From Datisca glomerata (lineage: Eukaryota > Streptophyta > Magnoliopsida > Cucurbitales > Datiscaceae), in the NCBI GenBank assembly GCA_003255025.1, contig QANY01005876.1, positions 138,843 to 202,842 of the forward strand: a stretch of 64,000 nucleotides of DNA, written 5' to 3'. Below are positions 12,557 to 24,479 of the stretch, piece by piece. Numbering within the stretch: position 1 is the first letter of the stretch; every line of letters starts with the position of its first letter. The notes under the pieces are model-generated. The model did no database searches. It was given only the letters and a program-made list of their open reading frames with translations, and was not told the origin of the DNA. The translations under genes and the position numbers were made by a program.

Positions 12557-13790
12557 GCATACCTCAGACCTTGAGTCTAACTTTCTGGTATTGGGTCTAA
12601 GAACGTGAATTGGACACCCCCCTATACGAAAATGACGCAAACTAGATTTGGAGCCATTCCATAACTCTAAAGGCATCTTACATACATATTTATAGGGCAC
12701 TACATTGAAAATATAAATAGTTGTGTGTAGTGCATATCCCCAAAATATAAGCGACAGTGATGAGTAGCTTAACATCGACCTAACCATATCCAATAAGGTT
12801 CGGTTTCTTCTTTCTACAATACCATTTTACTGTGGTGTTCCAGGTGCTATGAGTTGGGATAGGATTCCACACTCTAGCAAATAATTCTTAAATTCTAAAT
12901 TCAAGTATCACATTCTTGATCGGATAGAAAGGTTTTCAATAATTTGCTTAATTGTTTTTCCGCTTCTGCCTTGAAGTTTTTAAACTTTCTAAAAGTATCA
13001 GACTTTCTATACATTAGGTAACTATAACCATATCTTGAGTAGTCGTAAATGAAAGTGAGAAAATACTCATACCCACCTCTAGCTTGTGCATTGATCGATC
13101 TACAGACATCATTATGTACTAGTTCAAGTGGTTCCTTGGCTCTTTGGCCCTTTCAACAGAAGGTCTCTTGGTCATTTTACCCTCTAGACATGATTCACAA
13201 ACAGGAAGAGCTTCAACTTTTAGTTCTCTCAAAGCACCATGCTTTGTTAACATGTTTAACCTATCTAGATTAATATGTCCCAATCTAAGATGGCAAAGAT
13301 ATGTGTTATCATCCTCATGAGAAACTCTTTGCCGTTTGTTTCTTTTAGGTTTTGCTACTTTAAATAATTTATAATTATTTAACGCGCATTTAGTCGGTTT
13401 AAGCATGTACAGTCTGTTTATAACTTTAGCATGACAGATATCGAATCCATTCTTAGAAACAATAAACTCTTTATTAATAAAAGAAGCTTCGAATAACTGT
13501 TCTTGCAAAAAAGAAAGAGAAATTATTTTTTTCAAAAATCCAGGAATATAATAATATCGTTCAAAACCTAATAATTATATCGAAAATGTAAACGGACTAT
13601 CACTAATACTTTAACTGACAGGAGCGCACCACTGCCAACTCTCAAAATGACCTCACCATCAGCTAACTCCCTTGATGAATCAAGCATCTGCATAGAAGAA
13701 CATACATGATTAGTGGCTCCTGAATCAAGTATCCAGGATGACAAATCATATTCCAGTAAGCAAACTTCAAGAACAAGTAAATCATATTTA
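12556..13790 (-). pseudogene. Copia protease / integrase remnant (element A)
   Basis: The minus strand carries a retropepsin active-site motif, Leu-Asp-Ser-Gly-Ala-Thr, near 13,706-13,732. Next comes the gag-pre-integrase region (13,119-13,535) with a His-His-Cys-Cys zinc-binding pattern (LCHLRLGH, then CESC). The C-terminal integrase core lies at 12,556-12,860 with the ERRNRTLLDM signature. In the integrase core the usual Gln before NG is a stop codon, and the region 12,860-13,119 is frameshifted. The reading breaks off within the integrase near residues SEVC. The element is not functional. The assignment to Ty1-copia is firm; I do not name a lineage. Confidence 0.88.
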
Positions 13791-13799
13791 CCTTTCTTT

Positions 13800-14642
13800 T
13801 TCAGCTCGGAGAGATACTTGTTACAGTTTCTCTTCCAATGACCTTCAACTGCACAGTGGAAACATTTTTCTTTTTGGCTTGGTGTCGTTCTTGTTCTTCT
13901 TGACTTTTGGTGATGTCATGGCTTTCTTCTCGTTCTTGTTCTTACTTTTGCCCTTACCATTGATCTTTTTCCTCTTATTATTTTTAACAGTGGAAGAAGG
14001 CTTTTACTCGACAACATTTGCCTCGCCCACTTTGGTCATTCTAAGATTGAGTGGCTCAAATGTCTGTAATTCATTCAACAATTGAGTCATGCTCAATTAT
14101 AATTTATTCATAACATAGTTGGTCATGAACGTATAAAAATTGGTGTGAGCGACTTAAGTATAATGCTAACTTAAGTCCATTCATCAATGGTCGGCCCATG
14201 TACTTCTGCCTTGTGCATTATGTTGATCACGTTTAAAATATGTTCTCGCACAGAAGTACCATTTGTAATCTTAGTCATCATATATCTCCTCGTGGCCTCA
14301 TGACGACTTTGATCAGACTGCTGCCCAAGCATCGCCTGTAGAGATTCCATAATCTCATAAGCAGTCTCCATATTTTCATGATTGGTTCTCTGAACATCAT
14401 TCATACAGACAAGCATGTAGCGCTTCGCTTTGTTGTTAGATATGATCCAAGCATCATATTTGCCCCTAACATTCTTAGGGGAATTAAGAGTGGGCTCGTC
14501 AGGACATTTCTCAGTAAGAATGAACTTATGATTTTCACAAATCAGCTTTTAAGTTCATATTTGATTTCCAGCGTCCAAAATTATCACCATTACATTTCTC
14601 AAGAGCGAGTAAAGCAGTAACAGGGTCGCCCATGGTAGACAT
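13800..14642 (-). pseudogene. Copia gag with zinc knuckle (element A)
   Basis: The likely start is the ATG at 14,642-14,640, giving a polypeptide that begins MSTMGDPVTALLALEKCNG, a typical plant copia gag N-terminus. The best preserved stretch (14,171-14,416) has the pattern of the retrotransposon gag (UBN2-like) family: MLVCMNDV, MESLQAMLGQQS, ATRRYMMTKI. A CCHC zinc knuckle, C-x2-C-x4-H-x4-C (CFHCAVEGHWKRNC), lies at 13,823-13,864 and leads into the protease. Frameshifts between 14,420 and 14,600 and downstream of 14,171 break the frame. Confidence 0.88.
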
Positions 14643-16353
14643 AATAATGATAACAGAAATTTAAAACATACAAGATTCAATATAATTGATAAATATCTAG
14701 AATTCGAAAAGTAAACGTGATGCATAAATGCAACATAATAAACACACAAATTTAACATTTACTAAGATATCGCTTGTTCGGTTAAGTCACAACTATCCAC
14801 ATGAAAGCTTAATTGTGACTTTGTGAGTGTAACCCATCATTTCAAATTCCATGACTCCATTTAGAATATGTCGTCTTAGAGTCAGTCAAAACTACATTAC
14901 ATCACTTCCTCGTATCTTCTTAAGAAGTCCAACCTTGATATTTGTATCACTCGAAACCTTCCGTAGGAGGATGAAAACAAAAGCCATATCTAGGCCCTTA
15001 TTGCACCTCACGATGTTATACTAATGATGGAGACCATATGTTATATTGACATGTCAACCTTCTTCCACTCACTATTTTAAGATTATGTGTTTCAATTTTT
15101 TAACTAATTAATTAATTTCAAATTAATCATTAGTTAAAATAATAACTCTATGAATATTTAATAATCAGTTATACAAATCTCATTGGTTTGATTCATTTAA
15201 CCTTCTAAAGCACCTAATTCATAATTACGTGAGCTTAGTTTAACTTTTAATTATATTCATCAAACTTTAATAAAAAAAATTTACTAAAGTCGGTTATCCT
15301 AAAGGTTACTATAGCCCTTAGTGTGGTGTGATTACCAAGTTTTAACTAATTAAAATCTAGCAGTTTACATGTTATTGATTTCATAAAACAATACATATAA
15401 ATGTATTAGGACAATAATAATAAATCATATTTCTACTAATGAAATGCATGATCAATTAAAACTATGTGAGATTTTCATGTCTGCCATGTGATCAACTAAT
15501 GCGTGGACATGTTATCAAACATAACAATTAAAATAATTATTTAATAATTAAATAATATAATAATGAACCGAGTGACTATTGGGTATTTCTAAATTACAAT
15601 CCTTGAAATAAAGAAATAAAATTACAAAGCGGACTTCAAGAATACATATTTTTCAAATATTGTCTTCTCCTCCTGTTTTTCATCTTCATAATCTTCAAGC
15701 TTCGAACAAAAACCATTTTAGTTAGAAAAACTATTTTTCTTAATTAAAATTATTTTATTTTTTTATAATTATCCCCTTAAAATAGTTGACTTTGATTTAC
15801 ATAAACACTTTATTTGATTTGGTCAAACTTGGGTCAAACCCAATCAACCTATTATTTCTAATTTTCATAAAATTAAAAATTAAGATAATTGATAGATTTA
15901 GGGTTATCATCAAAATCTGCAATGATATGGTTAATTGGCCGCCGCTGATCGCCGTCACTGATTTTTCAGCGACGTCGCAAGAACAGTAAATTCGTGTGAC
16001 ATTGTTGGTTTTCAAAAATTGGCAGCGCCGACGCCGGAATTCTAGGAGAATTCCTATTTCTTTAATTTTTCCTCTGTCGTTCGTCTCATGCGTTCTTCCT
16101 CTTCTCACGATCAGAATAATTATAAAAATATTGAAAATAAAATTATAAAACTTCTTATGCCCCAAAACGGCTTACACAAGATCTAAAGAAAAATTAAGAA
16201 TAAAGTCTAACCCAATAATCAACATACAATTAACGATCCATTATTTTCTATACATTCAAAAAACATAACCATCCATCCATTCATACATATCTCATATTAT
16301 ATTAATAATGTAAGAAAATTCACACAACATTTAACATATAAAATATAAAATCA
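14643..16353 (-). other. Long untranslated leader of copia element A
   Basis: About 1.7 kb of AT-rich sequence separates the primer-binding site from the gag start. It contains no recognisable coding domain; the 122-codon minus-strand open frame at 15,797-16,165 matches nothing I know. At about 14,762-14,775 there is a second primer-binding-site-like motif (agcgatatcttag on the minus strand), similar to the one at 16,354-16,365. The leader may therefore be a composite of two elements, or the motif may be internal to the leader. I see no other gene here. Confidence 0.6.
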
Positions 16354-16365
16354 CTCTGATATCAC
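16354..16365 (-). other. Retrotransposon primer-binding site (element A)
   Basis: The minus strand reads tgatatcagagt directly after the LTR end (CAACA plus two bases). This is a close variant of TGGTATCAGAGC, the site complementary to the 3' end of initiator tRNA-Met that Ty1-copia elements use to prime reverse transcription. Its position fixes the LTR boundary. Confidence 0.8.
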
Positions 16366-16366
16366 T

Positions 16367-18220
16367 TGTTGCTCATCGAGGGGCGTGCACGGCGGAAGCG
16401 TGTGGCGCGTGGCTATTTTAAAAAGTTAAACTTTTAATGAAAATCAAAATTTTTTAATAAAACAAAAATTACGCAATGCCACATTAACCAAAAAGAACCT
16501 TTTATTGAAAACTCTTTTCAACCAGTCAAGATCCACTATATATTTATATATTAAATCTACAACATACATTACTAGGAATCAAATACCTCTTGTAGTCTTA
16601 ATCAAGCGTCCTTGCAAAACCGATCGATCCCACATCCCACGAAACCATTCCAATGATCAGTAGATTCTAAGATCCACACAAATGTCTTCCAAGTCAATCC
16701 CCAACGCACTAGGACGTGTGTGGACACGTAGAATATTACAAGACACTTTTTGTCTCTAGATGTACTCAACACATAAGTCTAGAGATTTACTGATAAAGAC
16801 TTTTGTGAGACGATTCTCTAAATGAACATGATAAAATATTTCTTTTTGAGATTTCATTAACTATTAATCATAGAGAAAAATCACTCTGAGCAATTGTGTT
16901 TTCAACTCATTTTTCTTATTGATGAACTGATTCAACTGAACTTATATGATTGATGCCACCAGAACAATATTTGTATATCTTTTTTTATAATGGCGTATCA
17001 GATATTTAGGGATAATTAAAATTAATATTTAATATTTAATTTCAAATTACACAATGTCGTGGGACCCACTGTATAATGGTGCACAACTTCATTGCTACAT
17101 GGCAGTGCAGTGTGTCGTGAGGCAGCATTATGCCTCACGTTATCACTGTAATGCCATGTGGCACTACAGTGTTGCACCCTCACTACTGTGGTGTCATGTA
17201 GCATTACAGTAGTCCATGTCAATCTCTGGTACTCAATCAGTGATTGACACGTACCAATTACAATAAATTAAATATTTATTTAAATCAGATAAATATATAT
17301 ATATATATATCAATTATTTTTTTAATTATCGATAAGTGAGATAAAATATCTAATTTGTGAAATTAGATAATTAAATTATTACTGGATAAAAATTTGGATC
17401 AACTAAACTATTATTTGTGAAGCAACAAATAATTTATTATGTATAAATAATTCAATTCTTAATTAACTAATCACACATAATTATCTCATAATTATGTACT
17501 TGTACCAGAATAAAAATTACTTTACAAGTTAGTTTTTTTATCATGTCTGAAATATTCACACCCTATACTGCGTAGTATTGAGATAACTTGAGGAGAATTG
17601 ACCTATAATTCTAAGCTTCAATAAACTAAATTATTAATTTAACTCTTTAATTAATAATTTTAGAACTGGTTAAAATTATCGTTTTACCCTTCTAATTACA
17701 TCTTGATCCTTAAGTGTCATTAATCCACCAGTGAATGGCTAATTTATAATCTTATTATAAATTTGAGCTCAATAACCATTCAGTTCTAGAATTAACACTT
17801 AAGAGAACCAATATACGATCTGTTAAGAAAGTGCAGAATTTAAATCTTGTAAAATCATGTTCTCAGCCATTCATATCACTAAATCTCCAAAATAAAAGTC
17901 ACTAGCCTATTTTACAAACAATCCTTAACGAGTGAATCAAAAGATTCAGTAGACATGTATAGGAGTTACTCAAGATTTAGATTGCTCTACATATGATCAC
18001 CGTATTAGCGATCATTCACTAAAGATTTCACACTTTAATATGTCGCTGACAATTTTATTTATTATCTATGATCTTAATCCCCTCGTACTTATACAAGATT
18101 ATAGTCTCATTAATGAATATAGAATTTTCAGGTATTTATATAAAGTATTCAATAATAATTTAAAAGAACGATTATAATAAAATATGATCCTCATTAAATT
18201 TCATATCAAAATGTCAACAC
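16367..18220 (-). repeat. 5' LTR of copia element A
   Basis: The block begins tgttgctcatcg and ends aaaatgtcaaca on the plus strand, giving matched TGTTG...CAACA termini. The left end abuts the primer-binding site. Its length is about 1,854 bp, long for Ty1-copia but within the range of large-LTR lineages. Within it, 17,080-17,215 holds short imperfect repeats around actgtaatgccatgtggc and actgtggtgtcatgtagc. No partner LTR exists in the window, so a target-site duplication cannot be read. Confidence 0.75.
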
Positions 18221-18390
18221 ACATGCTTTGAAGGCATAACCTCCAATAATAAGAGTGGCTGACATCACACTACCACTGTGGTAGATAATGTTTCCACTCC
18301 CAGATGGTGGTAATAAGTTGTTGACATTCCACAGGATGTCATAGTCTGGGGTTTTCCAACAGTTGATGTCGATTATGTGAGTAAACATGT

Positions 18391-18700
18391 TAATATTTAT
18401 TATTTTTATTATTAATTATCATATTAATGCATATTTTAAATAATGTAGGTGTCGATGACAAGCGTGGCAAGCATGATTGGTGGTGTCGATAGGATGGTCT
18501 TTGAGAAAATGTTGAGCGCGTGAAAGGCAATAGTGAAGGCGATGATGAAGGTGAAAGCCTCAATGAAAAAGAAGGATAAGAAAATTGTAAACTCACTCTT
18601 TTTACCTAATTCTTTTCTAGTTTCCAATCAAAATATTCAAATTAACTCTTATCGCTTACATTTTATGTATTTACACTCTTAGGTAAAGTTGCAAAGATGC
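18391..18700. other. No recognised gene; AT-rich flank
   Basis: This stretch and the 170 bases to its left (18,221-18,390) hold short open frames only. The minus-strand frame at 18,206-18,388 and the plus-strand stretch at 18,450-18,600 (charged, Lys/Met-rich) match nothing I recognise. They may be the decayed left part of the MULE-derived region that follows. Confidence 0.4.
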
Positions 18701-18737
18701 CTGTAAATGTATGAAACTCAATCAAACATGTGTGGGG

Positions 18738-18842
18738 ATAATGAAGAAGAAGAAGAAGAAGAAGAAGAAGAAGAAGAAGAAGAAGAAGAAGAAGAAGAAG
18801 AAGAAGAAGAAGAAAATGATGATGATGGTGATGATGGTGATG
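18738..18842 (+). repeat. (GAA)n microsatellite followed by a (GAT)-rich tract
   Basis: About 25 GAA triplets are followed by GAT/GGT repeats. Read in the frame starting at the preceding tgtggggataat, this codes for a poly-Glu run followed by an Asp/Gly-rich acidic tail ending at 18,849. Read in another frame it codes for poly-Lys. Acidic tails of this type occur in transposon-encoded proteins, but no flanking domain supports a gene here. Confidence 0.85.
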
Positions 18843-19320
18843 AAGGGTAATGATGAAGGTGATGATGACAATGGTGAAGATTCAGTTAATGATGATGAAG
18901 GCAAAGATGATGATGACGCTGATAAAGATACTCAATGCGATGTGGAACTTGAGGGATGTACAAAGCATTCACATGATGCTTTATCAAAAAAGAGAAAACA
19001 TGCACCATGACGTTTTGTCTATGTTTTTAAATTTATATCAACATTTTAAAATTTTAAAATGGATTATGAGTTTGTTATATTGTCAATGTATGTTTGAATT
19101 AGTTAAATTTTGCTGGATATTTTTTGACATATTCTGGATATAAAATAGTGTTTTGATTGTGGATTTTATAAAGTTTATGGGGAAGTTCTGTGCAATCTTT
19201 ATTTTGACATGACCATGTCATTGACAGCAAAGCAAAATTGACCATGTTGTTTCTAGCCACGTGAAATTGACCATTTTTTTGACATGACCATAACCAATTG
19301 CAAATTTGACTCACCACGAG

Positions 19321-19610
19321 GAGGTGGGGACATGCACTATGTTCTTAGGCAATTGATCCCTGAGGTAATTGGGCCCCAATCACCAATTTTAGGGCTCAAT
19401 TGCCATGTCTACATGACAAATCTCCATGTCATAGACCAATCGCCACGATAAAATGGTGACCCGCTATGAGGTCATGGAGATTGGGCCCTGTAGCATGTGA
19501 TTGGGTCTCAATCACCATGCTCTCAGGCGATTGGCCCATATGTTGTGGACATGGCGATTGGGCCCACGGAAGCAATTAGGTCCCAATCGCCATGTTCTTA
19601 GTTGACTTTC
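19321..19610. repeat. Degenerate short repeats around the word ccaatcgcc / ggcgattgg
   Basis: Within about 290 bp the words caatcacc, caattgcc, caatcgcc and their reverse complements (ggcgattgg, gagattggg) occur at least ten times, mostly next to gggccc or ggtccc and to catg. Both orientations are present, so the segment can form alternative hairpins. It lies just upstream of the MULE transposase remnant and may be a subterminal repeat region, but this is inference. Confidence 0.55.
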
Positions 19611-20099
19611 ACTGTTAAAAAGTTTGGTAGTTGGTTGTTCTGCAATTAATTTGATTAGTTAATTTTCGTCCATCGTCCATAAAAACACATTTTAACTCAC
19701 TTTCAAGTGCTCTAAAGCTCAAATACCTTTGCTTCTTCAAATATTTTTTGTTTGCGTCATCAATTTTCAACTCCAAGTTTGTGATCGGCTACACCGAATA
19801 GGTAACGTTTGTTTAGTTTTCTTTCATTTTCTAAGATTATGAGTAAGCAAAGCGGGAACGCTGGGCAAAGCCCTTCCAACAGGGAAAATTCTTTGCTTTT
19901 ATGAGAACAATGCAACGATGAGGAGTTATGAACACATATCTCTACCGATTCATTCAACATCGTTATTAACTGTTTAAATTTGACTACAATTCGATCAGGA
20001 GTTGGCACGTATTCGACACACGGAGAGGTTGGACAATTTTAAGTTGACAAATGATATGTTTGTGATGTAGGCACATTTACGTGCATTAGAGTTGCATGC

Positions 20100-21025
20100 A
20101 AAAAAAAATTTTACACATAAACTGTTTCGAACGTGTGCGTAAGGAGATTATGGGTGAGGCAACCTTTATAGTTTATGGTTTGACCATTGATGGGGAGGCT
20201 AAAAATATTCTTTGGTCGAGTTTGGGGTGTCGGATGATACATATGTAGTTATACTGGACTAACAACTTGATACACTAAAGTGCAGTTGTGGCAAGTTTGA
20301 ATCAATGGGACACTGTGTCGTCACATGTTCACTATTATGAAAGCTGAACATTTGCAAGAGATCCCAAGCACATGCACACTACATCAATGGTGGATCACTA
20401 CAAAGAGTCACATGCTACCAACCGCGCCAAGCCATTTTCATCTGGAGAAAATGAGATGATACAATAGTTCAATTTAATTAGTTGCCAAAAGTTTTTCTCA
20501 CTTTACAGAAATGTCAAGTGAATGGTCAACTCAAGCATAAGTGGAGCTTGGGATGCTATGTGAAAAATATGAGACATTATGGTGTAGAAACACAAGGATG
20601 GTGTAGATACTAAAACAGGCCCTGTGAAAGACCCAAAGGGTAACTAAAGTGCCAGCTCGAGTAAAGCACGACCAACAACCTGACGATGTGTCCATTAGAA
20701 GAACACTGGACATATCAAGAAGAAATGTCCAGATTTACCGAGCAATGTGCATGCCACGATAAGGGATGACACTAATGATGATACACCACCAGCTAATGTA
20801 CAAGGTGCAAACGCGACAGGAGTCTCTGGACAAGGTGCGTCCCAAGACCCAGACTTGTTGCACGAACAACCAACATTTCAATACACATTCAATGTGCAAG
20901 GTGTCTACTAAGTCCCGTTATTCAATCCCTTTGCCTATCCACCACCATTCAACACACAAGGTGGGTACCATGTACAATACAAGCATCTCATACTGGTACA
21001 ATTTTCCTTATTCGCCGCAATAAAG
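20100..21025 (+). pseudogene. Mutator-like transposase C-terminal remnant
   Basis: Two marks of MULE transposase C-termini appear in order. A SWIM zinc finger begins with CSCGKFESMG (first Cys at 20,281) and continues, after a one-base frameshift, with a Cys-x-His pair at 20,316-20,324. A CCHC zinc knuckle lies at 20,686-20,727, reading C-V-H-stop-K-N-T-G-H-I-K-K-K-C, with its second Cys position shifted to His and a stop codon inside. A Gln/Pro-rich low-complexity tail follows (to about 20,910). SWIM fingers bind DNA or protein in the MuDR/FAR1-type transposases. Catalytic residues are not visible upstream. The element is dead. The neighbouring ULP1-like gene on the opposite strand suggests a ULP1-carrying (Kaonashi-type) MULE. 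Confidence 0.68.
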
Positions 21026-21639
21026 GTACATCATGTTGTATGACAAATAAGTCATTACTATAAGTAGTGCAACAATCACTGTATAATATAAAATTGCTAA
21101 CAGATCTTTCTATCAACACTGTACACAATAAATTTACAAAAAAATCTGTTTATCATCACTATACACAATAAATTTGCAAACAGATATGTCTATCATCAAT
21201 GTATATAATAACTTACTAAAATCTGTCTATCATCATTGTATACAATAACTTACTAAAATCTGTCTAACGCTATTGTACACAATAACATACACAATCTGTC
21301 TATCCCTTAATTTCTCTCCTCTTTGCCAATCTTTGCTTCAAAATATGACTAATTTTTTTGTGGTTGCTGAGTCTCCAAAATAGATGAGTTCCTACCATAA
21401 AACATGTCAACGTGCTATGTATGGTTGTATACATGCTATTTAAATAATGGTCGAGGATCTTCAAAAGAATCTCACAACGAAGATCGTGTGATTTCAACTC
21501 CTGTAAGATATTTCGAATATTCACCAAAATATCATACACCTCAAAATATTCAATGATGAGAAGCACAAATGAGAAAATCAAGCCTAAACTAACTAAATTA
21601 CATGGTAATGATAGTCATGAACTATTTTTTCCCTCACAT

Positions 21640-24409
21640 CATCCATAAATCTCATCACTCACACGTCACAATTGCTCCTACAATGTAGTGATAAGCGCAT
21701 CATTAATGTGATGACAGCACAAATTCACGATAGTGAACTTACCCATTTGGTTGGTTGAGCATGTGGGGCGGGCTTGAAATTTTGAGCGAGCTGAAGGTTC
21801 TTATAAGGGGTAACCAAACAAAGAGCTTATCCCCAAATAGCATGTCCATAACTTCCAATTGTATTTTCACTCACAATATATAAAAGGAGTAGCAATGTCA
21901 ACATCACATATGATATAAGATATATGAGGTCACAATAAGGGGTTAGAACATACATACTTTTTGACAATTTCATCCCACACCAAATTACTCTGACCATCTT
22001 GCAAGGTGTCCCATATGATGACTTCCTCGTCTATAATAGAAATTTTGGCCATAAACCAATGATCTCTACCGTCGTGTATCAGAATACAAATCCATATTAC
22101 ACAACACATTTACACAACCATATTAAGTCAAACTTTAATAACTTAACCATATTAAATTTGCTTGCCGTGGTATGTAACTCAAGCAAACCCGTGTAACTCT
22201 CCACGATTTTATGTTTGCATCCAAAATTAGAAAGTTCTTCTAATTTTGAATCACATTGAGTCTGTAGTGGCACAACGAAAACATAATGTATAAAGTAGAG
22301 ACAAACCTAAAATAAGGATGGTACTCAATAATAGATACTCACAGGAATTAGCGTGGGTAGAAACTAGAATCGATCGCCCATTGCCGCACACGAGTCTCCA
22401 AGGTAAAAAAACAGGACAAATAAGTCTATTACCTCTGTGTCAAGCCAATTCTCTAGACAGAGAGCCTTGAGGGTTCTCCAGTTAGTATCGTGGTTAAAAA
22501 GAAATTCATGAGAATCTCACTGCAAAAAATAAATAATAGACAAACTTAATCAAAATTTGAAAGTGATCGTGTGTCGAAATATTTAGATTAGTGTGACTAC
22601 TATCTATCCACTAAGATTTTCTAAAAAATATACTCCACTAAATGCTGAACTTTGACTTCTAGTGAGTGCATGTACGAACCCGCTTTAAATAACTTTATGT
22701 TATGTTTATTGGCTTTGCCCTTCAAATAGGGTGAATTAAGAAGAGGACCATTTCTCCACTCCCGCGTGTTGTGTAACCGCATCGTACATTCACTTTCAAT
22801 AGAATCAGTCAGGACTTGTTTGCCCTACCAACACACAACCCCAGTTAAGGTGTTAGATTACTAGATAGATTATACATGTTATATTAGTAGAAAAGAAGAA
22901 AAACAAATAAACAAAATAATACCTTTTGACATCTTTTAGACATTCTAGTCACAGATGGTTCCTTGACCAATAGTAGCGCAGCCATTGATTTTCCAGATGC
23001 ATCCACCCGGATGCAGAAATCATCGTTATCACCTTTATCAAAGGGTGATGAAGAGTTCAGATGCTATTCTTCATCAGATGGACTCATTTCATGATCAAAC
23101 CTTCCATGTCCTTCACCTCATGTCTGGGTGACATGTGACTTATTGTCTTGGGCTCTTGGGCTCGAGACTTTCAACTGTCCCGATCCAAAAGACTCACCAT
23201 AGTTGTCATGATTTTTCTTGGACAACCCCGATGCTCCTAACCTATTTGGGTCAGGTCCGCCCTCATGGAGCTCGCATCCGCCTCAAAAGAAAGCACTTGT
23301 ACACTTGAAGCACATATGTTCTACCCAACGCCTTATTCTTCAGGTTGATCTACATAAATTTTCACATGAACGTGCGTATGCTCGCGGTCCTACCGAATGG
23401 AAAAAGTGATTGTATCGATCTACATAATATAAATACATATGAATAGTAATAAATAATTAAGAATAATCTAACCAACTTTGCAGTATTCTAAAACGCTCAC
23501 CGCCAAGTTTTTAGGCCCTCCTCCCCATGAAGTTACAAACTTAAAGACTTTTGAAATGACCCGATCATTCCACACCAGCAGTGAAGGTCGGTACAAGTCA
23601 ACAAAGTCAGCAGGACATGCCAATTTCTCCAAATGAAATAGCTGCAATAAAATAAACTTATTAGTACGATTACGTGAGTTATCATGCGAAAAGATGACCA
23701 ATGTACGCTAAATCTATTACCTGGATAAATATCGCATATCCAGTAATGCTATCATGGTGATTCTTTTAATGCCTCGCGACACCATCCACAAAATAAAATA
23801 AAAAAGCAGAAATCTTAATTCTTCTCATGGATGGTCGTATATATCTTCACAGCGTGCATCCATGAATGACTGACAATTGATTTTGATCGAGGAGATAACA
23901 AAACTCGGCCGGTGTATAGCACGAACACTTACCTCCAGTAGTCACCGTTTAACTCCTCGATCAAGAACTTCGATAAGGTTTTCACCAAAATATCTCTTTA
24001 AGTGTTCACCCAATTCGCCCGTAGATCTTTGATGTCATTCAAATCACCATCAAATTTTATCTCATCACCACCGTTGACAATGTTGAGTATAAAACTCACA
24101 TCATCTACCATCACATTAAATGTCGACCCATGGACATTCAGTGTACAAGTAACTAGATCAAAATAACCTAATAGATGCTTCAAGAAGCACCTCCTCAACT
24201 TATCGAATTGCAGCTTTAACAACCCACCAAACCCCATCTCTGTTACCGTTCTCCTCTTCCTCTCATCAAAATTTGTAACAAGATCCTAAAATTTCTAAGG
24301 AGTGCAGCGTGTGAGCAAGTTTCATTTAAAGACATGCTTTGACGGCCAACTAGGGCCGGGTTGTTCCACTCGTCCTTCAAGCACTCCGATTTTACTATCC
24401 TTGAAATAT
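21640..24409 (-). pseudogene. ULP1/C48-type cysteine peptidase pseudogene (MULE-borne), copy 1
   Basis: On the minus strand an N-terminal part (23,998-24,340) reads FGGLLKLQFDKLRR, then LNVHGSTFNV and DDVSFILNIVNGGDE. This is the pattern of the DUF1985-like/plant-mobile-type domain found upstream of ULP1 peptidases in transposons. A middle part (23,468-23,701) reads LFHLEKLACPADFVDLYRP. A catalytic part follows: HWFMAKISIIDEE with the expected His-Trp (about 22,056), WDTL with the expected Asp (about 22,003), and a SNCDV segment with the expected Cys (about 21,672), next to a stop codon. Family knowledge: C48 peptidases cleave SUMO or related tags, and ULP1-like genes are captured in some MULEs. 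Stops, frameshifts and possible introns break the gene. Domain order fits; exon boundaries are not resolved. Confidence 0.68.
23362..24409. repeat. Duplicated block U1 (partner at 31,080-32,052)
   Basis: This part of the ULP1-like pseudogene is repeated in the same orientation at 31,080-32,052. Shared words include gtatgctcgcggtcct / gtacgctcgcgatcct at the left and gattttactatccttgaaat at the right, where the similarity ends. Copy 2 lacks about 60 bases around the FDKLRR...TCT segment. Confidence 0.85.
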
Positions 24410-24479
24410 ACGCCATAAAAGCAAACTATATACAACTACTATCATGAATAAGAACAACAACTAATCTAATAAACGAACA

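Larger units (their letters stand above)
12556..18220 (-). mobile_element. Truncated Ty1-copia LTR retrotransposon (element A)
   Basis: Reading right to left, the order is a complete 5' LTR (16,367-18,220), a primer-binding site (about 16,354-16,365), a long untranslated leader (about 14,643-16,353), gag, zinc knuckle, protease, and integrase broken off near 12,556. Reverse transcriptase, RNase H and the 3' LTR are missing. The left end borders a short LTR-like scrap and then the giant CT array. Stops and frameshifts in gag and pol mean that it is dead. The gag-protease-integrase order is that of Ty1-copia. Confidence 0.85.

Noticed and set aside
17022..17222. 66-codon frame rich in His/Thr/Val in the copia LTR
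   Set aside because: It arises from short imperfect repeats inside the LTR and resembles no known protein.
18711..19010. Open frame with a long poly-Lys run
   Set aside because: It is produced by a GAA microsatellite read in the AAG frame, with no homologous flanks. The acidic reading is equally possible and also unsupported.
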